DNA from: JAZXM01 sp964435795
GTDB taxonomy: Bacteria; Myxococcota_A; UBA9160; UBA4427
Length of the DNA: 64,000 nucleotides
Direction: 5' to 3'
NCBI GenBank assembly: GCA_964435795.1
Contig: CAYTAT010000013.1
Span: 1-64,000 of the forward strand
In this document: positions 8,586 to 16,631 of the stretch, one piece after another
How positions within the stretch are numbered: the stretch's first letter is position 1
Layout: every line of letters begins with the position of its first letter
Notes under the pieces: model-generated
What the model saw: the letters and a program-made list of their open reading frames with translations, nothing else
Told to the model about the DNA's origin: nothing
Databases searched by the model: none
Made by a program: the position numbers and the translations under genes

Positions 8586-9860
8586 TCAGATCAATCCCGC
8601 GAAGCGACCCGGATTCAGGATTTCCCCCGGATCAAAGCTTTTCTTGAGGCTGCGCATCAGGGCCAGGGGCTGGGCGCCTTCGAAGACATCCCCGCCACTC
8701 TCCCGACCCTCGGGCAGGGCCTCGACGACCGTCTGGGCCCCGAATTCCTCGCGAACCTTCGCCAGTCTCTGCAGCAGATCATCGCTCCAGCCGACATCCC
8801 CGTCCTCATTTTCGAAGAGAGCGTGCACGACCGCTGGCTCGGGATAGACGAGAAGACGGGCGGCGAGAACCTGCAATCGCGCGCAACAGCGCTCGAGATC
8901 TCCCGGCAGGATGTGGATCCGAAGGCGCATTGCCCGGCGGCTGCCACTTACCTGAAGATCCCCGAGGCGATCCACTGCGGAGACATCCGAGGCGACGCTT
9001 TGCCGGCCCGCCGCAAGCCATCCGGCATTCCATTCCGTGACCTCCTGCTCCCCCGCAAATTCGGCGAGCAGCCGCCAGTTTCCCGCGCTCGGATTTTCGC
9101 TTCCGCCCGCATTCGGGCCGGAGAAAATCAGCGCGACGGCGCGGGCTCCGGGTCGTCGCGCCGCCTCCAGGGCCAACCCGAAAACATCATCCCCAGGGGT
9201 TGGATGGACTTCGAGAACGCGAACGGAGCGAGGGCGCGGGGATAGCCTCAGCCAGACGCGCTCGATGACCGCCAGGGTTCCGAGAGAACCCACGTAGAGC
9301 TTGGCCATGTCGTAGCCCGTGACGTTCTTCACCACCCGGGCGCCGCAACGAACGCGCTCTCCCGAGGCGAGAACGGTGTCCACACCGAGCACGCAGTCCC
9401 GGACCGGGCCGAATCCGAGGCGGCGAGGCCCCGAGAATGCCGTCGCCAGGGCACCGCCGAGAGTGCCCGGACCCGATGCAGTGGATAGGGGGAGCAACCA
9501 GCCCGCGGCCTCCACCTGCCGCGAGAGTTCCGCCAGGGGAGTCCCCGCGGCGACGCGGACCACGCCATCGGCCTCGTCCAATTCGTCGACGCCGGAAAGC
9601 AATCGGCAACTGAGCGCGATGGAGGTATCCCGAATCGGATTGCCGAGATCCAGGCGCGTTCCGGCCCCCATCAGGAGCACGGACTGCCGATGGGCGGAGA
9701 GCAATGCCAGACTCTCGGCCAGTTCATCCGAACTTCGCGGCTCAAGGGAGACGCGGAGGCGACAGCCAGCGCGTTCCTCGACGGGATCCAACTCCCGAAA
9801 TCCCGACCCCAGCAGGGAGCGAAGCTCGTTCAGATCCGAGTCCCGCATCTCGCCCCTCAT
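8586..9860 (-). CDS. glcE: Glycolate oxidase FAD-binding subunit GlcE
   Basis: This 424-residue PCMH-type flavoprotein shows GAGTRLDLGN and SGPGTLGGALATAFSG in the FAD-binding half, VKNVTGYDMAKLYVGSLGT mid-domain, and a short C-terminal FAD-oxidase segment ending DPGEILNPGRFAG. It lacks the long C-terminal domain of GlcD, as expected for GlcE. It overlaps the glcD stop by four bases (ATGA-type coupling at 9857-9860) and is followed at once by glcF. Together they form a membrane-associated glycolate dehydrogenase. Confidence 0.9.
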   Translation of the reverse strand: MRGEMRDSDLNELRSLLGSGFRELDPVEERAGCRLRVSLEPRSSDELAESLALLSAHRQSVLLMGAGTRLDLGNPIRDTSIALSCRLLSGVDELDEADGVVRVAAGTPLAELSRQVEAAGWLLPLSTASGPGTLGGALATAFSGPRRLGFGPVRDCVLGVDTVLASGERVRCGARVVKNVTGYDMAKLYVGSLGTLAVIERVWLRLSPRPRSVRVLEVHPTPGDDVFGLALEAARRPGARAVALIFSGPNAGGSENPSAGNWRLLAEFAGEQEVTEWNAGWLAAGRQSVASDVSAVDRLGDLQVSGSRRAMRLRIHILPGDLERCCARLQVLAARLLVYPEPAVVHALFENEDGDVGWSDDLLQRLAKVREEFGAQTVVEALPEGRESGGDVFEGAQPLALMRSLKKSFDPGEILNPGRFAGLI

Positions 9861-11326
9861 GCGATTGGAACCCGATCATAACCCCGCGCCCGGGGATTCG
9901 ACTCGACGCAGGCCCGGGTCGTCGGAATCAGCTTACCCGGATTGCAGATGCGATCGGGGTCGAATACTTCGCGCAAAGTCTCCATGGCAGCCAGGTCCGC
10001 GGCTCCGAAAAGCAGCCCCATATACTCGCGCTTTTCCGTCCCCACGCCGTGTTCGCCCGTCAGAACCCCGCCAACCCTCACGCAGAGTTCGAGCATTTCT
10101 CGACCCGCGGCCATCACCCGAGCCAATTCGTCGGCATCCCTGCGGTCGAAGGAGATATTGGGATGCAGATTCCCATCCCCCGCATGGAAGACATTCGAGA
10201 GGGTGATTCGATGGCGATCCCCGATCGCACAGATCTCCTCGAGTACCTCCGGAAGTCGTGCTCGCGGGACCACCGCATCGTGGACGTAGAGATCCGGAGC
10301 CAGCCGTCCCATCGCCCCGAACGCGCCCTTGCGCGCCCGCCAGAAGAGCACCCGCTCCTTCGCATCCCGGGCGATTCGCATCTCCCGAACCCCCTCGTGA
10401 TCGGCGAGCTCGCGAATTCTCGCCAACTGGCCCGGCATCTCGCACTCGGCTCCGTCGAGTTCGATGATCAGGATCGCCCCGGCGTCCAGGGGCAATCCAG
10501 CCGCATAGGTACTGGCCTCGACGGCCCGGACCGTGCGCTGGTCGACCACCTCGAGCGCCGCGGGACACATGCCGGATCGGATGATTCCGCCGACCAGGCG
10601 ACAGGCCGAGGGGACATCGTCGAAGATGGCGAGCACGGTTTCAACCGCCTCGGGGAGGGGAACGAGTCGAACCGTGACCTCGGTCACGATCCCGAAGGTC
10701 CCCTCGCTCCCCACGACCGCCCCGACGAGGTCATAACCCGCCGCGAAACCGGTGGGCGATCCGAGACGCAATACGGAAGCGCTCGGCAATACCAATTCCA
10801 GCGCCAGGACATGGTTGGTGGTGGTGCCGTATTTGAGGGTATGCGGGCCTCCTGAATTTTCGGCCACGTTTCCGCCGATCGTACAAGCCTGTTGGCTGGA
10901 GGGATCCGGGGCGTAGAAGAGGCCGAGGTGGGCGACCGCGCGCGAGAGTTCCGCATTGATGACACCGGGCTGTACGACCGCGATGCGATTCTCGGCGTCG
11001 ACTTCCAGGATCTCCTGCATTCTCGAACAGCAGATCACGACCGCTCCGTCCAGGGGAACGGCCCCCCCCGAGAGTCCCGTTCCCGCCCCCCTGGGCACGA
11101 AGGGCCACTCGAATTCGAGACAGATCTCCACGGCCCGACGTACCTCTTCGGTCGTCCTCGGGAGAATCACCACGCTGGGCTCATGGGCGTCCAGGGTGAG
11201 TCCGTCGCAACCGTAGGTGAAGAGTTCCTCTGGGCTCGAGAGGCAGTTCTCGGAACCCACCACGGTGGAGAGCCGTCGAATCAATGAGGGCGGCGCTTGG
11301 CGGCTCAACTTTCTCTTCTCATCCAC
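9857..11326 (-). CDS. glcD: Glycolate oxidase FAD-linked subunit GlcD
   Basis: This protein of about 489 residues has an FAD_binding_4 domain (PRGAGTGLSGGAVP, GNVAENSGGPHTLKYG, GSEGTFGIVTE) and the FAD-oxidase C domain (NVFHAGDGNLHPN, VLTGEHGVGTEKREYMG). These features mark GlcD and D-lactate dehydrogenase relatives; the adjoining glcE and glcF favour glycolate. The open frame extends to 11458 and would overlap the upstream gene. The GTG at 11326 is a reasonable start, though its ribosome-binding site is weak. Confidence 0.9.
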   Translation of the reverse strand: MDEKRKLSRQAPPSLIRRLSTVVGSENCLSSPEELFTYGCDGLTLDAHEPSVVILPRTTEEVRRAVEICLEFEWPFVPRGAGTGLSGGAVPLDGAVVICCSRMQEILEVDAENRIAVVQPGVINAELSRAVAHLGLFYAPDPSSQQACTIGGNVAENSGGPHTLKYGTTTNHVLALELVLPSASVLRLGSPTGFAAGYDLVGAVVGSEGTFGIVTEVTVRLVPLPEAVETVLAIFDDVPSACRLVGGIIRSGMCPAALEVVDQRTVRAVEASTYAAGLPLDAGAILIIELDGAECEMPGQLARIRELADHEGVREMRIARDAKERVLFWRARKGAFGAMGRLAPDLYVHDAVVPRARLPEVLEEICAIGDRHRITLSNVFHAGDGNLHPNISFDRRDADELARVMAAGREMLELCVRVGGVLTGEHGVGTEKREYMGLLFGAADLAAMETLREVFDPDRICNPGKLIPTTRACVESNPRARGYDRVPIA

Positions 11327-11396
11327 TCGTCCAGCACGACCCCAACTATTCAACTCAATCGGGGCTTGGGGGCCCCGAGGCCGAAGTCGACCGCGC

Positions 11397-12479
11397 TCAG
11401 GCCAATCCCAGGCGCTCGAGATCGTATTCGTCCAGACCCAGGTAGTGGCCCACCTCATGGCGCAGGGTAATCTGGATCTGGTCGATCAATTCCTCGCGAT
11501 CCCGGCAGATCTTTTCCAGGTTCCGCTTGAAGAGCACGATCTGATCGAGGTCGGGGAGTTGCTCCGTGGCGGCCGCCTGGGTGCGGGGCACTCCGCGGAA
11601 GAGACCCAGGATCTGGGGAGATACCCGCTCTACGGTCACGAGTTCCGGATCGGGGAAATCATCGACGGTCACGGGGACGTCGCCCATATACTCCCTGACC
11701 GAGCGCGGCAGGTTGTCCAGGGCCTCGGCGGTCGCCTCCTGGAAGAAGTCTTCGCTGACTTCGACGGGCAGGGGGAATTGCGAGGGATCCAGGGCGTTGG
11801 CCCGGGCGAAGGCCGCATCCGAAGCCGCGGCGGCCACCGCCACCTCTCCGGAAGGGGTTCGCTTATCGTGCCCCTGGGCGATCCGTTCCAGGATCAGGCC
11901 CAGGCTATAGGCAAAGTGGGGGGAATCGTTTTCCATCGATAGCGCGCGCTCGAGAACGCGCCGGGCATCCTCGTAGCGCCCCATCTCGAAGAGCAGATGC
12001 CCCTCGAAGGCCATGTAGGTCGACATCTCGCCGCCGGCCTTGACGGCGCGGCGAATCAGGAAGACCGCGGCCTCGAGATCGTCCACGTAGAAGAAGGCCT
12101 TGGCCTTCAGATAGTAGAGTTCGCCCTGGAGGGATCGGTCGAGGCGGGGAAGAGCCGGCAGGCCCCCGAGCAACTCGTCGCAACATTCGAGGGCGAGTTC
12201 GAAATCCCCGAGTTCCTCGACGAGAATTTCGATCCTGTTCAGATGCGCGGCGCTGAATTTGGGGTCGGCGGCAATCGCCCGCTGAAACTCGTAGAGCGCC
12301 TCATCGACCCGACCCTCGTCCCAAAGCAGCTCACCGCGGCCATTGTAGGCTTCCGCCCCGGCGGGGTGAACTTTCAGGGCCTCCTCGAGCCAGGCCATGG
12401 CCTCGTCGATCCGACCCCCATGAGATGCTTCCATAGCCTGATCGAGGCAGTCCCAGTAGCGTTCCTTGTCTTTCTTCAT
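11397..12479 (-). CDS. TPR protein with C-terminal zincin-type metallopeptidase domain
   Basis: This 360-residue protein has an N-terminal half of TPR-like helical repeats (AEAYNGRGELLWDEGRVDEA and FSAAHLNRIEILVEELGDFE are typical). The C-terminal part resembles the small 'possible zinc metallopeptidase' family, ending with LRHEVGHYLGLDEYDLERLG. HEVGH is the zinc-binding HExxH, and the following Asp-Glu fits the third-ligand region. Stand-alone members are only about 120-140 residues, so the TPR fusion is an elaboration. ATG 12479 has AGGA just upstream. It lies 70 bp before glcD on the same strand. No signal peptide is seen, so it is probably cytoplasmic. Confidence 0.8.
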   Translation of the reverse strand: MKKDKERYWDCLDQAMEASHGGRIDEAMAWLEEALKVHPAGAEAYNGRGELLWDEGRVDEALYEFQRAIAADPKFSAAHLNRIEILVEELGDFELALECCDELLGGLPALPRLDRSLQGELYYLKAKAFFYVDDLEAAVFLIRRAVKAGGEMSTYMAFEGHLLFEMGRYEDARRVLERALSMENDSPHFAYSLGLILERIAQGHDKRTPSGEVAVAAAASDAAFARANALDPSQFPLPVEVSEDFFQEATAEALDNLPRSVREYMGDVPVTVDDFPDPELVTVERVSPQILGLFRGVPRTQAAATEQLPDLDQIVLFKRNLEKICRDREELIDQIQITLRHEVGHYLGLDEYDLERLGLA

Positions 12480-12598
12480 GGGAATCCTGCCCGAGAGAGT
12501 CGAAAGTCCTTCAAGCGTGCCATGATAGCAGAGTCCGATCCGCCGGGGCACGGTCATGGGAAGGGCCGGGTGGGGATGGATTTCCCGGGGGAGGAAGC

Positions 12599-13327
12599 AT
12601 GCGCAGACTCGCCACCATCGGCCTCGGAATTTTCCTCTTGGGAGGCTACGGCCCGACCGCCTGTACCTCGCCACCTCCCGGGGGCCCGGCTTTCGAATAC
12701 GCGGAATCCCCGACTGCGGATCGGATGCGCGTCTACATCTACCGGGTCGATGCCCTTCGGGGTATCGGGGACATTGCCCTGACGCTCGACGACGAGCCCC
12801 TTGGAGAATTGGCCGATGGAGAATACGAGACGCTGCTATTGGAACCGGGCTCCCACGTCCTGGCGGCAAAGCTCGACTGGCTGGGGTGGATCCCGAGGTC
12901 CTGGAATCGGATCGAATTTTCCGCCACCGCGGAGCAAACGGTCTATTTGCGCGTTTGGGCCGACTACGAGAACCTGCGAAACCCGCCCCTGGACCCGACG
13001 CCGCAGGCCCTCTTCGACGGTCGCATCGGAGTGGCCCTATTCCTCGAGGAGCAGCGGGGCCCGGGAGAGCCGCGAGGAGAAGTTCCCGACACTGAGATCA
13101 AGGGGACGCACCGTCGGCGGCCCACCGTCGGCGGCCATAGGGGGGGGGCCGCCATAGGAGGGGGTATGGGAGGGGGCATGGTGGTGGGGCATGACAAAGT
13201 GGGGGACATCATGGGGGACCGCCCGCTGACTCGAGGCCTCCCGTACGAAGGAAACGATGGTGGGCCCTCACGGATTCGAACCGTGGACCATCCAGTTATG
13301 AGCCGGGTGCTCTCACCGCTGAGCTAA
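12599..13327 (+). CDS. Putative lipoprotein, DUF2846-like; C-terminus uncertain
   Basis: Residues 1-22 form a lipoprotein signal peptide (LGIFLLGGYGPTAC). The next 120 residues look like a beta-rich domain of the DUF2846/PEGA kind (VYIYRVDALRG, LEPGSHVLAAK, VYLRVWADYE). The start at 12599 is preceded by GGGGGAGGAAGC. Beyond residue 170 the frame passes a run of nine G (13140-13148) and a Gly/Met-rich stretch, then runs antisense through a tRNA. With eight or ten G the frame would stop at about 13156 or 13192, before the tRNA. The last 60 residues should therefore be treated as doubtful. Confidence 0.65.
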   Translation: MRRLATIGLGIFLLGGYGPTACTSPPPGGPAFEYAESPTADRMRVYIYRVDALRGIGDIALTLDDEPLGELADGEYETLLLEPGSHVLAAKLDWLGWIPRSWNRIEFSATAEQTVYLRVWADYENLRNPPLDPTPQALFDGRIGVALFLEEQRGPGEPRGEVPDTEIKGTHRRRPTVGGHRGGAAIGGGMGGGMVVGHDKVGDIMGDRPLTRGLPYEGNDGGPSRIRTVDHPVMSRVLSPLS

Positions 13328-13333
13328 GGGCCC
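13258..13333 (-). tRNA. tRNA with anticodon CAU (tRNA-Ile2 or elongator tRNA-Met)
   Basis: Read on the minus strand, this is a complete cloverleaf with encoded CCA. Acceptor GGGCCCT pairs with AGGGCCC, the D stem is GCTC/GAGC, the anticodon loop is CTCATAA (anticodon CAT), the variable loop is TGGTC, and the T arm is CACGG-TTCGAAT-CCGTG. The anticodon stem has one mismatch at its outer pair. The body resembles E. coli ileX (lysidine-modified Ile2), but elongator Met tRNAs can look alike; it is not the initiator because the first acceptor pair is normal. TAGGAT at 13342-13347 could be a -10 box placed so that transcription begins close to the mature 5' end. Confidence 0.93.
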
Positions 13334-13470
13334 CACACGCAATCCTAACGCATCCATCGCCGAGTCGAGGAAATCGATCCATCGATTCACACCTGAGCGC
13401 GGAAAGATTTCAGCCATACCCACCCTCTGACCGTTGTCCCGACTCCTACTTCCTGCGAGAATTGGCCGCC

Positions 13471-14832
13471 ATGGAGGAAGGGATCGCCAAACATTCAGTC
13501 GCCGTCATCGGGGGGGCAACTGCGGGCTCCGAGGTGGCTCGTCGTCTCGCCGAACGCGGAATCCTGGTAGCCGTCTTCGAGCAGAACGCGCGCCCCTACG
13601 GGAAGATCGAGGATGGCCTGCCTCGCTGGCATCGCCGCCTGCGAGACAAGGAATACGAAAGCGTGCACCAGAAGCTCTCGCATTCCCTCATCCACTACGT
13701 GCCCAACACGAAGATCGGTCGAGACGTAGACTTCAAGACCCTGGTCGGCAGTTGGGGATTTACCTGCGTGGTTCTGGCGAATGGGGCGTGGCGAGACAGG
13801 TCATTGCCCATCGAGGGGGTGGCCGCGTACGTGAACAAGGGCCTCGTCTACCAGAACCCCTTCGTGATCGCATTCAACCACGCCGAAGATGCGAATTATA
13901 GCGGCCCTCGTTTCGAGGCCCTCGACGGCAGCCTGGTCATCGGGGGGGGCCTGGCTTCGATCGATGTCGCCAAGATCATCACCCTGACCTGTACCCATAG
14001 AGCGCTCGCGGAACGCGGCATCGAGATCGCGATCGAAGAACTCGAGGCCCGCGGCATTCCCAGGACCCTGGACAGATACGATCTGCGCTGGGAAGATCTG
14101 GGCCTCGAGGGTTCGTCGATCTACTACCGCCGACGGGCGGAGGATATGCCCCTGATTTCGATCCCGGCAGAGGCTTCGCAGGAACGCGTCGAGAAGGTCA
14201 GGAAGTCGAGACTCGCGATGCTCGCGAAGGCCTGCGAGAAATTCAAACTCAGACTCGAACCCCTTTCGGCGCCCGACGGGCTGATCGTAGAGGCCGACCG
14301 GCTCGTGGGTATTCGATTCCGTCGTACCCGGATCGAGGGCGAGCGCGTGATTCCCCTGGACGAAACCTACGAGCGGCGAGCCCCCGCCATCCTGAGTTCC
14401 ATCGGAAGCATCCCCGAGGCCATCGAGGGAATCGACATGAAGGGCGAACTCTTCGACTTCAGCGACTGGACCTATGGACGACTGGCCGCCTACCCGACGG
14501 TTTTCTCCGTGGGCAACGTCGTCACCGGCAAGGGCAATATCATGGCGTCCAGAAAACATGCGACCCGGGTCTGTCGCGAGGCCGTCGAGGCCTTCCTGGG
14601 CATCGCGGATGAGTCCGCCGAAGACGGGGAGCGGAGCAACGAGAATATCCGACCCGACCTGATCCATGCCAATCAGATCGCCGAGGACGTGGCCGCCCAG
14701 GCCGCGACGCGATGCCCAATGGCTCCGGGGAGCTTACGCGAATTGCTCGATCGAATCGCCGCGCAACAGAGGGCCGTGGGCTATGACGGCGACTTCCAGG
14801 CCTGGCTGAGCGCCTCCGGCGATCCCTGCTGA
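13471..14832 (+). CDS. FAD/NAD(P)-dependent oxidoreductase
   Basis: This protein of about 453 residues has an N-terminal FAD-binding Rossmann motif (VAVIGGATAGSEVARRLAERG). It also carries ACVVLANGA-like and SVGNVVTGKGN motifs, and a second dinucleotide-binding motif mid-protein (LVIGGGLASIDVAK). This organisation is seen in ferredoxin-NADP reductase/adrenodoxin-reductase-like enzymes and glutamate synthase small subunits; no iron-sulfur cluster motif is present. The substrate or electron partner is unknown. The ATG at 13471 is used; an in-frame TTG lies three codons upstream. It stands between a tRNA and the convergent rpoD gene. Confidence 0.75.
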   Translation: MEEGIAKHSVAVIGGATAGSEVARRLAERGILVAVFEQNARPYGKIEDGLPRWHRRLRDKEYESVHQKLSHSLIHYVPNTKIGRDVDFKTLVGSWGFTCVVLANGAWRDRSLPIEGVAAYVNKGLVYQNPFVIAFNHAEDANYSGPRFEALDGSLVIGGGLASIDVAKIITLTCTHRALAERGIEIAIEELEARGIPRTLDRYDLRWEDLGLEGSSIYYRRRAEDMPLISIPAEASQERVEKVRKSRLAMLAKACEKFKLRLEPLSAPDGLIVEADRLVGIRFRRTRIEGERVIPLDETYERRAPAILSSIGSIPEAIEGIDMKGELFDFSDWTYGRLAAYPTVFSVGNVVTGKGNIMASRKHATRVCREAVEAFLGIADESAEDGERSNENIRPDLIHANQIAEDVAAQAATRCPMAPGSLRELLDRIAAQQRAVGYDGDFQAWLSASGDPC

Positions 14833-14879
14833 GCAGATCTACGGGGGGCGGGAGAGGGCTTCCATCGCGGGAGTCCCGA

Positions 14880-16550
14880 TCAGTTTTCCAGGAAGGTCTT
14901 CAGGATACGGCTCCGGGAGGGGTGGCGAAGCTTTCGCAGGGCCTTCGCCTCGATCTGGCGCACCCTCTCGCGCGTAACCGAAAATCCATGCCCGACCTCC
15001 TCCAGGGTCAACTCTTCGTTCTGCCCAATGCCGAAGCGCATCTGGAGTACGAGTGCTTCCTTCGGTGTCAGGGTCGAAAGAGCCTCCTGGGTCTCGGAGG
15101 CAAGATTCGCCTGGATGGCGGCTTCCCCGGGATCGATCGCGTTGGGATCTTCGATGAAATCGCCAACCTGGGTGCCCCCTTCTTCTCCAACGGGTGCTTC
15201 GAGACTGATCGGCTCCCAGGCCAGGCCCAGGACAGCACGAACCTTCTCGATCGAGACTCCCATCTTCTCCGAAAGCTCCTCGGGGGCGGGCTCGCGGCCG
15301 AGGGTCTGAACGAGTTGACGCGTTGCCCTCACTAATTTATTCAGATTCTCGATCATGTGGACGGGAATGCGAATGGTTCGGGACTGATCGGCGATCGACC
15401 GCGTGATCGCCTGCCGAATCCACCAGGTCGCGTAGGTGGAGAATTTGTAGCCGCGTTGATATTCGAATTTATCAACGGCCTTCATCAGGCCGATATTGCC
15501 CTCCTGGATCAGGTCCAGGAATTGCAGCCCGCGATTCGGATACCTCTTGGCAATCGAAACCACCAGGCGCAGATTGGCCTCCGTGAGCTGGCTCTTCGCC
15601 TTTTCGGTGCGCGCGATCGCCCGCTGGAGGAGAGCATGTGATCGATAGGCCTCATCGCGGGTCATGCGGGACTTCTTCTCCAACTTCTTCCTGGCTCTCG
15701 CAACTTCCGAGACTTCGGAAACCGGGCCGACCTCGGGGTCGAGTCTCGACATCTTCCTCGGTCGGCCGGCTTTCCGGGGCGACTCCGTCAACGCGATTTC
15801 AAGACATTTCTCGGGCTCGACACCCTGCTCGGCGGCCAGCTGTTGCAGCCGCATATCGACCTGTTCGAACGATCGGACGAGCTTGACCAGGCGTGACTGA
15901 ATCTCCGTCAGCTTTCCATTCGCAAAACCTGCGGCCCGCAATTCCTCCAGGCATTTATTCGTCCGACGATCGATCTCTTCGCCGAGTCGCAAGCGGGTCG
16001 CCTGGCTCGTACGCGAATTGCTCATGGAGTTGCGACGCCGAATAATCTCTTCCCGATACTTCGCGATTTCCGCCATCGCCTGGAGGAGTCTCTCTCTGCG
16101 AACCTCCTGGGGAGGGGAGCCTTCATCGAGGAGCCCATCGACGACGCTTGCCAGGCGCAGATCCCCATTGACGAGCGGTTCTTCGAGCTCGAGTACCGCA
16201 CTCAGCCCGTATAGATTTCCGAGAACGGCGAGTTCCTGGTCGTGGATGCCCGCCTCGATTTCCATGGCGATCTCGACCTCCTGCTCCCGGGTGAGGAGAG
16301 AGGTCTGTCCCATATCGCGCATATAGACGCGCACTGGGTCCAACTCGGTTTTGCGTTCAGCCGTGGAAGCGGCGCGCTTGGTCGCCTTTCGTCTCACGGC
16401 TCGCGCGGGCCTCGGCTGATCCGAAGTCGGCTCTTCAGCGAGCGCCTCAGAATCGAGCTTTTTGGCTGCGATTTCTGGTGGCGTCACATCGGGGCTTCGA
16501 CCCTGGGTGCCGGGATCAATTCCGGAAGACTTGGGGGCGTTCGAGGACAT
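14880..16550 (-). CDS. rpoD: RNA polymerase primary sigma factor RpoD
   Basis: This protein of about 556 residues is a group 1 sigma-70. It has region 1.2 (DPVRVYMRDMG), a non-conserved insert, and region 2 (GLMKAVDKFEYQRGYKFSTY, TWWIRQAITRSIADQ). Region 3 and region 4.2 follow (LTLEEVGHGFSVTRERVRQ, EAKALRKLRHP). It directs RNA polymerase to housekeeping promoters. Region 1.1 is reduced to a Pro/Ala/Ser-rich N-terminus. The ATG at 16550 is chosen because AAGGAG (16558-16563) precedes it; the spacer between them is a run of seven C. It is the last gene of the rpsU-dnaG-rpoD operon, 81 bp after dnaG. Confidence 0.97.
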   Translation of the reverse strand: MSSNAPKSSGIDPGTQGRSPDVTPPEIAAKKLDSEALAEEPTSDQPRPARAVRRKATKRAASTAERKTELDPVRVYMRDMGQTSLLTREQEVEIAMEIEAGIHDQELAVLGNLYGLSAVLELEEPLVNGDLRLASVVDGLLDEGSPPQEVRRERLLQAMAEIAKYREEIIRRRNSMSNSRTSQATRLRLGEEIDRRTNKCLEELRAAGFANGKLTEIQSRLVKLVRSFEQVDMRLQQLAAEQGVEPEKCLEIALTESPRKAGRPRKMSRLDPEVGPVSEVSEVARARKKLEKKSRMTRDEAYRSHALLQRAIARTEKAKSQLTEANLRLVVSIAKRYPNRGLQFLDLIQEGNIGLMKAVDKFEYQRGYKFSTYATWWIRQAITRSIADQSRTIRIPVHMIENLNKLVRATRQLVQTLGREPAPEELSEKMGVSIEKVRAVLGLAWEPISLEAPVGEEGGTQVGDFIEDPNAIDPGEAAIQANLASETQEALSTLTPKEALVLQMRFGIGQNEELTLEEVGHGFSVTRERVRQIEAKALRKLRHPSRSRILKTFLEN

Positions 16551-16631
16551 GGGGGGGCTCCTTGGCAACGTCGAGCAGCAACATGGGACTCCAGCAAGTC
16601 AGTAGATTCAGTCTGTAATCAGCAGCAGTCA

